From assembly GCA_963721725.1 (NCBI GenBank), contig CAVRLX010000007.1, forward strand, positions 248,001-312,000: 64,000 bases of DNA. Reading direction: 5' to 3'. A program made the position numbers and the translations under genes. Origin of the DNA: RI-153 sp963721725 (lineage in GTDB: Bacteria > Chloroflexota > Anaerolineae > Caldilineales > Caldilineaceae). Position 1 is the first letter of the stretch. Each line of letters opens with the position of its first letter. This document shows, in pieces, positions 1-12,709 of the stretch. The notes beneath the pieces were generated by a model. That model was not told the DNA's origin and ran no database searches. It saw nothing but the letters and a program-made list of their open reading frames with translations.

Positions 1-2
1 CG

Positions 3-3000
3 GTGACGGCGCGCCCTGTCGAACAGGCCACCATCACCGCCCGCTACTACATCTCCCCCACAGGCAACGACACCAACGACTGTTCTTTCATCTTCCTGGC
101 CTGCCGTTCGCTGCAACGCGCCGTCGAATCGGCCATGAAACAAAAGCAAGTTGGCGTTGAGATCCGCATTGCCAAAGGCATCTACAGTGGGGTCAGCCTG
201 ACCATGACCACGCAACAGCTTGCCTATCTTCCCATTTCCATGACCATCAGCGGCGGCTTTGACCCGGAAAATTTCAACGGTAGCCCTCAACCGCAGGCTT
301 TCCCGGTGATATTGGATGCCGAGACCCAGGGGCGCGTGCTTTTCATCACCAACGGGGCGGACGTGACCGTGCAAAATCTCACGCTGCGCAACGGTGACGG
401 CCTCAAGGCTGGTGACGCTGGCGATGGCGGCGCTGTGCGGGTTGTCACCGCCACCGCCCGCTTTAACAACGTCACTTTTACCAATCATGGGGGACGCAAC
501 GGCGGCGCGTTGGCCGTTGATCGCGCCCAGGTGACCTTGACCAATGTGGTCTTTAACACGAGCCAGGCCGCCGAAAGCGGCGGCGTCATCTACATCACCG
601 GCATCACCTCCACAGTGGGGATAGGCGGGGCCAACTCGTTTAATGATAGCCGTGCCGGCAAGGCGGGCGGCGTGGTGGCCGTGAGCGGCGGGCGTGTGGA
701 GTTAAACAACCCGGTGTTGAACAATTACCGCGCGGATGATGGGCGCGGCAGTCTACTCTTTGCCAACAACGCCACGGCCATCATCCGCGGCGTAACCTTG
801 AGCAATAACAGCGGCTCGGGAGACGGCAGTTTGATCCACATGACTGGCGGCAGGTTGGATCTGCTGGGCGGGGCGCTGCGAAACAATAGCACCACCGGCA
901 ACGGCATTCTCTATGTCACCGGCGGCAGTCTGTTGCTGGACGGCGTCATCGCCAGCGGCAACCGTGCCCACAAGGGCGGTCTGCTCTGGGCCGATCAGAG
1001 CCAGATCACCATTCGCAACAGCCCGATTGACAGCCACGCCGCCCAGCAAAGCGATGGCGGCGCGCTCTTTGTGGCGCGCGGGGCCATCACCATTGAAAAG
1101 AGCAGTCTGCTCAACAACAGCGCCCTTCGCCACGGCGGCGCGCTCTATGCCATCACCAGCACGGTTACGCTCAGTGACACGCCCCTTTCGGAAAACAGGG
1201 CGTCTGGCAATGGCGGCGCGATTTTTGCGCTTGCCAGCCCGCTGACCTTGACCAATGTGCCGATTTCCAAAAACAGCGGCGTCGTCGACGGCGGCGCGCT
1301 CTATCTTGAGCGCAGCCCAACCACTGTCAGCGGCGGCACTCTCTCGGAAAACGGCGCGACGGGGCGCGGCGGCGCGATTTTTGCGCTTGCCAGCCCGCTG
1401 ATCTTGACCAACGTGCCGATTTCCAAAAACAGCGGCGTCGTCGACGGCGGCGCGCTCTATCTTGAGCGCAGCCCAACTACTGTCAGCGGCGGCACTCTCT
1501 CGGAAAACGGCGCGACGGGCGCGGCGGCGCAATTCTTGCGCTGACCAGCCCACTGACCTTGACCAACGTACCGATTTTCAAAAACAGCGGCCCCGTCAAC
1601 GGCGGCGCGCTCTATCTGAACGGTAGCCCGACCACCATCAGCGGCGGTACTCTCTCGGAAAACAGCACCAATGGGCGCGGCGGCGCAGTGTGGGCGCTTG
1701 CTAGCCCACTAACTTTGACAAACGTGCCGATTTCCAAAAATATTGGCCCCGTTGATGGCGGCGCGTTCTATCTCGACCAGAGCAATGTTGCCATTACTGG
1801 CGGCACTCTTTCGGAAAACAGCACCAATGGGCGCGGCGGGGCGATGGTTGCCATCGGCGGCACAGTGCTGATCAACAAAACGCCGGTGACGAAACACAGC
1901 GCCACCCAGGGCGGCGGCGCGCTCTATCTTGACCATAGCTTCGCCACCCTTATCGAGAGCACGCTGTCGGAAAATGTCAGTGATGGGCATGGCGGCGCGC
2001 TGGTTGTCCTCACGGGGACGCTGAGCCTGACCAATACGACGTGGACCGCCAACGTGGCCCAGGAGGATGGCGGGGCGATCTATGGCGTGGGCAGCGCGTT
2101 GACCGGGACGATTGCCAGTTTTGTGGAGAACCGTGCAGAAAAAGTGGGCAGCGGCGGGGCGATCTTTTGGGAAGGCGAACGTCTGGCGCTGCACACCAAT
2201 ATCCAGTTTTTACGCAACACGGCTGCGGTGGAGAGTGTCGCAGCGCGCAGCCTGGTTGATCCGCTTGCGGCGGAAATAGAGGCGGCGTATACGCCCCACT
2301 GGTTGCCACTGGAGCAATTGCTGGCCGCGGGCAAGGTCAAAAATGGCCTGCTTGAAGTGACGCCAGATTTGACCGGGGCAGAGCCGGGCATGGCCTGGAG
2401 CAATGCCATTGCCGCCCTGCAAGAACCCCTGCGCGAAGATGTGGGCCATCTGGTTGTGCCTGCCGCCGCACCATTGACGGTGCAGGGGCCACAGGCGCGC
2501 GCTACGCGCGCCGCCGTAGACGCCATTTCGGTGATCACCACTGCGGTGGTGACGGGAAGCGGCGGCACGCTCTATACGCGCAATGTCACGGTGACGCTTA
2601 CGGCAACTACGTTGGATGGCAACAACGCCCAACAGGCTGGCGGTGCGATCTACGCTGAGGGCGGCAGGCTGAATGCCGATACGATCACGCTGAACAACAA
2701 CCGCGCCCGCACTGCGCCCGGCGGCGGCTTCTATTTGAACCGGGTGCGCGGCACGATGCGAACCTTGACGCTGACCAATAACAGAGGCTCCAATGGTGGC
2801 GGCGGCTATACTTTTGGCGGCGGGATTGCGGTGGACGTGGCGACGATCCGCGGCAACGTTGCCGCGGTGGATGGCGGCGGGATCTTCTTTGTCGACGGCC
2901 AGAATAGTCTGGCGAATGGGATTGTGGAAGCCAACAAAGGCGACCGCGGGGGCGGTCTCTATGCCACGGGCGGCGCATTCAGCGTCACCCTCAGCACGAT

Positions 3001-6000
3001 TCAGGATAACCAAACCAGCTTTCGAGCACGCCCAATATTTGCGGCGGCCTATGGGCATTGGCGTCGGGCTGTACATTTCGGGCACATCGCCTTTTTCGTT
3101 TACCCACAACCTTGTGCAGCGCAACAAGATCCCGTTTATTCAATATGATCGGGTGATCGCCGTTCTCACCAAAACGTTGGTGATCACGGTGGTGGAGCCG
3201 CATGTAGTCAAGTGCATCCGGCCAGGGCTGACACCGCCGGATCCTTCGTGTGTGGTGATGGAACGGGTGGTGGTGGCAGACAACGGCGGTGGCTTGTATG
3301 CCGTGAAGGCCGATGGCTTGGTTGCCAACTCGATCTTCCGTGAAAATCAAGCCTCGCGCAGTGGGGGGGCGATGGCATTGGACGCCGGTAATCTGACCTT
3401 CCTCAATAATTTAATGGTGCGAAACACGATTATGGTCTCTACGGCGCTGGGCAGCGCCGTGATCATCAGCGGCACCAAAGCCACGTTTATCAACAACACC
3501 TTTGCCGATAACGTTCACGAGAACACAGACGGCGAAGGCGTCAACGCAGCCATTTACTACGCCGACCGCGGGCGCAATCTCAAACTTTATAACAACATTT
3601 TCGCCGATCACCAGATGGGTGTGCAAGGCAGCGATGGGGCCGGGGCCGAAGGGCTGGCAAACGTCTGGTGGAACAATTCGCTGCGCCATTGGAGCGATAA
3701 TCTCTTTGAGCAGACCACGGTGATCTTTGGCGATCCGGCCTTTGTAGACGCCGCCCGGGGCGATTATCACATTCGCCGGGAATCGTCGGCCTATAACGTT
3801 GGCGTCGATACCTCGGACCTTGTGCCAGCCATCTTTGCCGCCAAAGACGTAGGCGGCGATGTGCGTCTGCGGCCCTATGATGTGGGCGCGTATGAACATA
3901 ATTACAACCGCGGTCTCAACATTATCCACACGGCCAGCACGCTGAATCTGTGGAAAGATGTAGAGACCACGTATATGATCACCGTCTTTAACAACAGCAA
4001 ATCCACGGTTCCCAACGTTTCGCTGACCGAGGCGCTGCCGCCTGATCAACAGGCCGTTGCCATTAGCAGCAGCCAGGGCAGTTGTAGCCTGGGGGCAACG
4101 TCAAGCTGTAATCTGGGCACGATTCCGATTGGCGGGCAGGCCGTTGTATCGTTGCGGGCGCACGCCCTGGTGGAGCCAATTCCCGGCCAGATCCGAGAGA
4201 TGGATACGGTGGCAACTGTGCGTTTCCCCGGTTTGGACCCACTGGACAGCGACACCACCAACACGCTGCGCACCTATTTACAAGTGCTGGTGACGGGTCC
4301 GCTGCCAGAGAACCGAGCCGGTGCGGTCACCCATAACGGCGCGTGTGCCATTCGTCTGGTCAACACGGATCGCGTGGCCTATTTTAAGACGGTTCAAGCC
4401 GCCGTGACGGGTAGTTTCCGCCCCAGCGACGTAATCCAGGTCAGCGGCATCTGCTTGGGGTCGGTGAGGATTGCCAACTATGACATGACGATTCAGGGCG
4501 GCTGGAGCACAGACTTTCGCGAATTCGATCCCAAAAAGTATACAACCACACTACGCGCCACCAGTGGACGGGTCTTTACAATCTTAAATGAGGGGATTGA
4601 GCCGCGCATTGAAAATGTCACAATTACCGGCGGCAACGCGGCCAGCGGCGGTGGCATCTACACGATGAACGCCAGCCCGGTTTTTAGCAATGTGATTATC
4701 ACCGGGAACCGTGCCAATAGCAGTGGTGGCGGTGTCTATGTAGATAGGTTTAGCAAACCCAAGTTTTTCGATAGCGTCATTGAAAATAACAGCGCCAATG
4801 TCAGCGGCGCGGGGGTTTTTATCAACGCCGCGCCGGGCAGCTTTCAGAATGTGACAGTGCGCAACAATACCGGCGCCACCGACGGCGGCGGCTTCTATTT
4901 GAAGGCCAGCGAAGCCGAGATCAGCGACAGCATCATTCAGAACCACTCGGTCAGTGGCTATGGTGGTGGCCTCTATTTACAGTCCAGCCGCGCCCAGATC
5001 CGGAGCAGCCAGATTTTGAACAATTCGGCCAGCCGCAGCGGTGGCGGCATCTTTGCCTTCCGCAGCCCGGCCATTGTGCAGGGCAACCGCATCCTCGACA
5101 ATCGCACCGGTGCCGGCGAGATGAAATTTATCCCCTTCCTCTTTGATCTGGCGCTGGTGGAGAAGCGCGGTGGCGGCGGCGGCATCTATGGCGAAGAGAG
5201 CGATCTGCGTATTCTCAACAACTACATGGCGCGCAATCAGGCGGGCGCGGGCAGCGGACACGCCGGCGCAGCCATCCATCTGTGGGTTTTCAAAGCGCCG
5301 GAGATCAGCGGCAATATCATTGTGAACAATTCCGGCAATGGCATCTATCTGCGCCGATCGCGCTCGGTTTTCAAATTCTTTATTTTGCTGCCGCCGTTGC
5401 TGCCGCCGCCGTTTGGCCCAGAGATCATCCTGCCGCTGCCCACGCCGCCTGTGGTCACCTTCCACCACAACACCATTGCCAACAATAGCGGCACTGGCGT
5501 CTATATCTACAGCCAGACCACTGTCGATCTACTCGATAACTTAATCAGCGGCAACGGCGTGGTCATTGGCGAGGAGATCATTCCGCACTTTATTTTGGTG
5601 GTCTTTCCTTTCCCCTTCATTGGCTTCTTGCCGATTATCATCCCCATTCCCACTTTCTATCCGCCGGACGCCAAGTTGGACTATACCTTCTGGGGCGGCT
5701 CGCCAAACTATTCTGCGTCGGGGGCATTTACGCGCAGTTCCAACGAAAATTCGTTCCAGGGCGAAGATCCCGCTTATCGCAACCCGGCGGGCGGGGACTA
5801 CCACCTGAAGCGCATCTCGCTGGCCTTCCAAAATGCCAAAGCGTCGGGGGTCTCGCAGGACATTGACAACGAAGAGCGCAAGCAGGGCAAAAAGGCCGAC
5901 ATCGGCGCAGACGAATATACCTTCCGCGAGACGCGCTATGCCATCCCCAATGGCGGTGGCGCAGCCGAACGCTGCCTCAATTGGAAACAGCCGTGTACGC

Positions 6001-9000
6001 TGCAAAACGCGCTGGACGCCGCCGAGAATGGCGATCTGATCAAACTGGCGGGCAACGGCGGCGATTATACCCAGATCAGCACCAAGCAGATCGGCGGCAA
6101 ACCCTACAGCGCCGTGGCGATTGTGACCAAAAGTGTGACGATGCAGGGCGGCTATTGCTCCACCACACGGGCACAGAGCGGCATCATGGATTGCGACTGG
6201 GAGTATATTCACCCGCAGAGCTACAAATCGACGCTCAACGCCGGCGGCGCGGCCCACGGCTTGGTAATTGTGGGCGATGTGAAACCCGAACTTTTTGATC
6301 TGCACATCACCGGGGGCAACGCCACTGAGGGCGGCGGCCTGTACGTGATCTCGGCCACGGTGACCATCAGCCGGGTGAATATGTTTGGCAACAATGCCAC
6401 GCGCGGCGGCAGCGCCTATTTCACCGAAAGCCAAGGGCTTGTCACCGAGAGCCGCTTCGCCAACAGCACTGCCACCCAGGGCGGCGGCATCTACATGGCC
6501 CCTGGCAGCAACCTGACGGTGCAGGTCAGCACTATTGAAAACAACAGCGCCAGCGAGGGCGGCGCGCTCTTTGCCATGACCAGCACCAGCACTCTCCAAG
6601 AGAACCAGATTCGCGGCAACACCGCCAGCGCCACCGGCGGCGGGCTGCGTCTGTTGGGCAGCCAGATCACAATTGAGCGCAATGTCATCGAGGGGAACAG
6701 CGCGCCGCTGGGCGGTGGGATCTCGGCCGGGCCGGGGAACCCCAGTGTGGATACCAACATCATTCGCCTGAACACGGCCAGCGTCAACGGCGGCGGTCTC
6801 TATTTCGACGGCGCTATGGGGAACTATGCCCGCAACACCGTGGAGCAAAACCAGGCCACCGGCACAACCGAAAACAGTGGCATGGGCGGCGGGTTTTATC
6901 TCACGAATAGCGGGGCCAATGTGCGCTTGAACGTTGTGCGGGGCAACAAAGCCCGCACCGGCGCGGGGATGCATCTCTTTGCCGCCAGCCGGGCGCTGCT
7001 CATCGGCAACGAGGTGGTCAACAACGTTGCCAGCGTGGCCGGGGGCGGCTTTTATTTGGATGCCAGCTCGGCAGCCATGGAGCAAAATCTTGTGGCGGCC
7101 AACAGCGCGGTCAGCGGCGGCGGCATCTTCCTGATCAACTTTAGCGCGGCGCGCCTGCACAGTAACCGCGTGCTTACCAACACCGCCAGCAACGAAGGCG
7201 GCGGCATCTATGCCCGCCTGAGCAATGCCAGCCTTTTCAGTACCACGCTGACCGTGAACAGCGCGCGCACAGGCGGTGGCTTATACGCCAAACTGAGCAA
7301 TCTCACGTTTGCCAAAGGACGGGTTGAGCGCAACACCGTCACCTTTTTGGGCGGCGGCCTCTATCTGGACGAGAGCGACTCCATTCTTACCGACAGCTCT
7401 TTTTACACCAATACCGCCGGCGTAGATGGCGGCGCGCTCTATGTGCTGCGGTCGGGCAACGCTGCCGTGCGCACGGCGACCTTTGGCGGCAACCGCGCCG
7501 ATGGCAATGGCGGCGCGCTCTATATTAACGACAGCAACATCGAGATACGCGGGCGCAGCCTCACCGACAATCGGGCGGGGGGCAAGGGGGGCGCGCTCTA
7601 TGCTGACAAGAGCGACATTCGTTTTTCACAGTTTTTGGTGCGGCGCAACGAGGCGGCGGCGGGCGGCGGTATCTTCCTCTCCAATGGCAGCGACGCCCAG
7701 CTTTTCGCCAGCGCCTATGTGGATAACAAGGCGGCGGGCAACGGCGCGGCGATCTATGTGGAAGGCTCCAACCCGCGCATCTATCACGGTACATTGGCAC
7801 GCAACGGCGGCAACGAAGCGGTCTACATTGACAAATTCGGTCCGCTCACCAGCCGCGTAAACTTCCTCAACACAATTCTCTCCAACCAGGATGTGGCAAT
7901 TCGCATCACTGCCGAGAACTCGGCTACGTTGGAAGCCACACTTTGGCACAATATTCCCAACCGCTGGATTGGCCCAGTCAATGTCTACACAGGAACCAAG
8001 AGTCTCTTTGGCGACCCGCAGTTTGCCGCCGATGGCTATCATATTTTGAAAACCTCCCCGGCGGTAAATGCCAGCGTGCTGGGCAGCAATGTCACGGAAG
8101 ACATGGACGGGGACAGCTATCCGCCTGCCGCCGCCGATCTGGGTGCCGACGAGTATCCGGTGGAGTGTGCGGCCAAGCTGGAGCGTGATCCCAACCGCAC
8201 CTATACCAACGTGCAGGCCGCCGTGGACGCGGCCACCGCCGGCGATCTGATCAAAGTGGCGGGAAGCTGTACCCAGGTCTTTACCCGCAACGGCAAGCGC
8301 CAAGTGCTCTATCTCGACAAAAATGTTCACCTGCGCGGCGGCTATAGCGCGGAAAACTGGCTGATCTCCAACCCCATTAGCCAGCCCACCACCATCGCGC
8401 CGTCGGTGGCGGCGCGCGCCATCTATATTACTGGCGGCGTGCAGCCCACGTTGGAAAATCTGACCATCCAGCGCGGCTCGTCGGCGGGGCAGGGCGGCGG
8501 GCCGGATGGACAGGATGCCGGCGGCAATTTCTACATTTTGGACGCATCGCCTGTGATCATCAACATCATCGCCCGTGATGGTGACGGCGGTTTCTATGGT
8601 GGCGGCGGTTTCTTGCTGCGCAGCAACGCTCGTGTGATCTCCAGCACCTTCGAGACCAACAAAGCCACGGCGGGCGCGGTCTTCTTCTTGCAAGAAAGCC
8701 CCGTGACGCTGCGCGACAATACTTTCATCAAAAACGGGGCCAACAAGGATGGCGGCGCGCTCTTCCTCAACCACAGCAACGCGGTGTTGCGCAATAACCT
8801 ATTTGACCAGAACAGCGCCGTCACCGCGGGCGGGGCGATCTTTGTGGATAGTAGCACACCGATGCTAGAGGGCAACCGTTTCCTGAGCAACAACTCCAAA
8901 GGCTCGGCGGGCGCGATCTATCTGGATTTTAGCCCGGCCACGCTGCGCCGCAATCACTTTGCCGAAAACAGCGCCGAATCGGCGGGGGCGGTGATGGTGG

Positions 9001-12000
9001 CGCACAGCGATGCGTTGTTGGACGGCAACGGTTTTTATGGCAACGAAGCGCTTAACGGTGGCGGTGTTTATGTGGAAGGGGGCAAGCCGCGCATTGCCAA
9101 CAGCATGATGATCAGCAACAGCATTACCAGCAGTGGTGCGGCCTTTTACATTCTCTCTGCCACGCCCTATCTGGTCTATAACACACTGGCCTTTAACCAC
9201 GGCGGCGATGGCAGTGCGATTAGCGTGGCTGCCGTGGGGGGCGCGCTCAGCAATGTCACCCTGGAAAATACAATCATTGCTCTGCACAAATTGGGCATCT
9301 TTGTGCAGCCCAACAGCACGGTGACGATCAACGGCACGCTCTGGTACAGCAATACCACGGACGCTGGCACGGTGAACGATCCGACAAGTCGCTTTAACGA
9401 GGGAAGCACGCGCCTTGTGGGCGATCCGCTTTTTGTGAATGTCGGCGAGCATAACTTCCGGCTACGCAGCGGCAGCCCGGCGGCCGAGGCGGCCATTACG
9501 CCCTCGCTGGCGGGCGATTTTACAACCGGGGATTTTGAGGGACACCCCCGGCCCACCGATGCCCGCAGCGACATTGGCGCAGACGAATATTACGCGCCGG
9601 AGATGATCTTTAACACGCAGGTGACGCCCAACCCGCCGGTGGCCGGCGAGGAGACTGCGTTTGCAGCGCTGATCAACAACATCGGCAATGTGACCCTGCA
9701 AGCGGTTGTCACGGGGACGCTGCCTTCGGGGGTTACGCCGGATAATCTTCAGGTGTGGACGGCGGAAGTGTTGCCCGGCCAGACCTGGGTTAATGGCTTC
9801 AAAACCGTGGTGCCGGAAAGCTATGTGGGCGATGTGGAGTTTACCTTCCGCATTGGCACACGCCAGGGGCTGAGCAAGGTGGTGACCAGCACTGTCTCTG
9901 TGCAGCCCGCCCAGCGCGATCTGAACGTGCAGATTGTGCGCACGCCGCAGGCTGTGCTGCTCAACACACGGGTGGACTATAGGGTGAGCGCCACCAACAC
10001 GGGCAATCGCCAGCTTGATTTGACGGTTACGATTACACGGCCTGTGCAGGCGGATCAAAGCGGAGTGCAGACCTTTAACGCCGTGATTCCGCCGGGGGCC
10101 GTTTGGCAACAAACCGTCGGTTTTACGCCTGTGCGCATGGACCCGGCTGAGATGAATTTTCAAGTGGAGATTCGCTCGTCAGATGGCAAACTCAACATCC
10201 AACGCAGCGACAAAGCCAAGATTGGTCGCGCCAGTTTGTCGATCCAATCGATGAAAATTGAGCCGTCGCCCGTGGTGATGGGCCAACCGTTCACGGTGGT
10301 GGTGGCGCTGCAAAACACGGGCAGCGTGGCGTTGGATACCGATGTCAAGGCCGAACTGACGCCGGATTTCCTCGACCGCGCCCTTAGCGTCAAAGAGACG
10401 ATAGCCGCCGGACAGACGGCAACCGTGAATCTGCCCCTGCCTGCCAATAGCTACATTGGCGATCTGGCCGCCAACATGACGATCAAGACCAATACGGGTA
10501 TTGAATTGACCGGTGTGGTGACGGCGACGGCGGCGGCGGTGGGCACAAAACCCACGATTGTGGCAGTGCAAGATGGCAATTGGAACGATGCCGCGACGTG
10601 GTCCCCGGCGCGGCTGCCCAACAGCGGCGATGTTGTGGGCATCCCGGCGGGGATCACTGTGCAACTGGCTGGGCCGGTCTCCATAGCCGGGCTGATCAAC
10701 GATGGAACCTTGCTGGGTCCACCGTCAGATCCTGTGAGCGATGTTGTGATCACGGTATCGAATGATCTGATCAACAATGGGGTGATTGCAGCGGCGGCGG
10801 GGGCGGACGGCGGCGATGAGAACGGCGGCGATGGCGGGGCCGTCCGGTTGACGGCGCAGACGCTCCACAACACAGGGCAGATTGCGGGCGGAGCCGGGGG
10901 CAGCGCCGAGCGTGGGCGCGGTGGTGAGGGCGGTGCGGTGCAAATTAGCGCCAATTTGGTCAGCAATTTCTTCGGTCAGATTGTGGCCGGGGCCGGGGGC
11001 AACGGAGCCAATGGCGGCAACGGCGGTGTAATTGACATAGCACTGACCACCGCCGCGGGTGAGTTGATCAGCGAAGGCACCATTCAAGGGGGCGCAGGCG
11101 GCAATGCCAATGGCAATGTCAACGGCAGTGCTCCCCTCAGCGGCAACGGCGGCGCGGGGGGCGCTGTTACCGTGACCGGGGCGGGCGGCGTCGCCGATGA
11201 TGGCAGCGGCGGCGGCTCCGGCATGGGCGGTGGTCTGGTTGCAATTGTGGGCGAACTCCTCGGCGGCAAGGGGGGGGACGGCAATATGAGGGCGGCGGGC
11301 AGCGGGGCGGCCCGCCCCGCTGGCGGCAATGGCGGCAGCATCCGGGTTGACGTGGGATCCGGGGATGGAACCACCCCTGGCGGAAATTTGACCAACTTGG
11401 GCAGCATTCTGGGCGGCAATGGCGGCGCGCTGGGTGGCGATGGCAATGCTGCCAACACTGGCGGCACGGCGGGCAATGGCGGCTCGATCCAGGGACTGGC
11501 ATTGGAAATCAGCAATCTAGGCAGCATCTTGGCCGGCGCGGGCGGCAATCTTACGGGGACTGGGGCCAATCAGGCAGCGGACACAAAGAGCAGCGCTGGC
11601 AATGGCGGCGCGATCACGCTGGTGACCGGGCAGGGTGGCCCTGGGTTTGTAGATAGTATTGGCGACCCGGATGATGCGTTGGCGGGCCAGATTGCCGGCG
11701 GGCAAGGCGGCGCAGGATCGACGCAGGCGGTGGGCAAGCAGGATGGCGGCAACGGTGGCACGGTCAACTTAATGGCATCGCAAGAGATCTCCCTCTTGAA
11801 TAGTGCTGTGCGGGCGGGGGATGGCGGCGCGGCGGGCGCGGGCGGTGTCGCAGGGCGTGCCGGTGCGCTGACCTTGAGCAGTGGCGATGGCAACGAGATC
11901 GAAAAGCCAGGCATCATTCTCTTTGGCGAGTTGACTGCGCTGAGCGGTGGCGACATTACACTGCTGGGCGGCGACGGGGCGACGCTTGATTTTGACGGCC

Positions 12001-12656
12001 TTGCGCGCGGGGCCGTGCAGGCGGGGGGCACGCTGCTTATGGCCGTGGGAACCGGCGGCAGCCTTTTGCTGAGCAACTTGGCTCCGCCCCTCTTTGTGAT
12101 TGGGGCGGGCGGGCAGATGCAACTTTTTGTGGATGCTGCCCAAATTCGCTTGGATGCTGGCGTTTTGTTGGGCGATCTTGTGAATAGCGTGCCCCAAGTG
12201 CTGGGCAGCCGCATTTTCTATGCCGTGCGTTTGTTAGCTCCGCAGACGTTCCTGGTCTATCCCGGCGTACAGATGCATATTCCGCTGGCGGTGAGCAATT
12301 TCGGCCCCGCCGGAGATACGTACCGGCTTTCAATCAGCCTCGATGCTCCCCTGGAACTGCCGTCGATCTTGCCTGTGTCGGCCAATACACTCGACCGCAC
12401 GGTGCTGAGGGTGACCGTGCCCATCACAGCGGCCACCGGAAGCGTCCGCCTGCTGGCCGTAACGGCGGCCTCGTTTGCCGATGAGCGTGTACACGATGTG
12501 GGCTATATCCAACTGATCGTGCAAGCGAGAAGATCGCCGGGGCTGCTCTTCCTGCCCTGGGTGGCTCGCCTGTCAGCAGCCATCAACCCAGGGCCAGAAA
12601 ACCAATGGCGCATCTTCCTGCCTGCGGTGTCCCAGGAGAGCGGCGTTGATCGGTAA
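3..12656 (+). CDS. Giant multi-module parallel beta-helix surface protein (5' end outside window, two frameshifts)
   Basis: After repairing two frame breaks this is one protein of about 4,200 residues, open from the window edge to TAA at 12654. The reading frame shifts near 1517-1519 (GGG where the previous repeat copy has GGGG) and near 3020-3022 (an extra T). Hundreds of GGG(I/L)Y and N-N-S-A motifs are typical of right-handed parallel beta-helix / polymorphic outer-membrane-protein repeats. Four modules can be seen, each opening with a pectate-lyase-like ladder start and closing with an anchor-Q style motif: DVGAYEH (about 3890), IGADEYTF (about 5910), LGADEYPV (about 8150) and IGADEYYA (about 9590). 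A DUF11-like domain lies at about 3945-4290. CARDB-like domains follow at 9600-10540, then a G8-like stretch, a Gly-rich field and an FLP tail. It is probably exported and may act in adhesion or glycan binding; no catalytic residues can be assigned. The signal peptide, if any, is outside the window. Confidence 0.85.
1196..1860 (+). repeat. 156-bp (52-residue) near-identical tandem repeats inside the beta-helix gene
   Basis: Equivalent points recur at 1221, 1377, 1532, 1688 and 1844, a period of 156 bp, with 155 bp once because a single G is missing at 1517-1519. The first two copies are almost identical at the DNA level and later copies diverge. Each unit encodes two beta-helix coils, one with GGAIFALASPLTLTNVPISK and one with LYLERSPTTVSGGTLSEN. 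The strong DNA identity implies recent duplication or homogenisation, and the array is a natural site for copy-number change and for assembly collapse. Confidence 0.9.
9598..10540 (+). other. CARDB-like Ig-fold domains within the giant protein
   Basis: After the last anchor-Q motif the protein switches to about three consecutive domains of roughly 100 residues with alternating hydrophobic beta strands and phrases such as NTGNRQLDLTVTI and NTGSVALDTDVKA. The pattern N-(T/I)-G-(N/S) followed by a strand is typical of CARDB/DUF11 adhesion modules. They probably act as stalk or spacer domains between the beta-helix and the C-terminal part. Assignment is by sequence pattern only. Confidence 0.6.
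10770..11900 (+). repeat. Gly-rich (GGAGG / GNGG) repeat field in the giant protein
   Basis: About 370 residues are dominated by short repeats such as IAGGAGGSAERG, AGAGGNGANGGNGG and GGNGGALGGDG, interleaved with N-L-G-S-I-L strands. The spacing suggests a second ladder-like fold in which glycine turns alternate with short beta strands. It follows a G8-like segment at about 10560-10700 containing WNDAATWSPARLPNSGD. It has no polar catalytic motif and is most likely structural. Confidence 0.7.
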
Positions 12657-12663
12657 AACTGAA

Positions 12664-12694
12664 GCCAAGACGCGAACCGCCTTCGCGTCTTGGC
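12664..12694. terminator. Perfect 13-bp stem-loop between convergent genes
   Basis: GCCAAGACGCGAA (12664-12676) and TTCGCGTCTTGGC (12682-12694) form a perfect 13-bp stem around a 5-nt loop. It lies in the 53-bp gap between the stop of the giant gene and the stop of the convergent peptidase gene. There is no long T-run on either side, so a bidirectional terminator or mRNA 3'-end stabiliser is the likeliest role. Confidence 0.7.
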
Positions 12695-12709
12695 ACTCAA
12701 CCACCTTTG

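Noticed and set aside
5541..7160. A 539-codon open frame on the minus strand within the beta-helix gene (and similar ones at 753-1553, 2210-3127 and 7626-8774)
   Set aside because: They lie opposite the continuous beta-helix frame, have odd composition rich in Ala, Arg, His and Gly, and arise from the GC-rich repetitive codons. No family motifs or ribosome sites.
10451..12214. Several Pro/Ala-rich minus-strand open frames opposite the Gly-rich field
   Set aside because: The reverse complement of GGC/GGT repeats always gives Pro/Ala-rich frames without stops. They are shadows.
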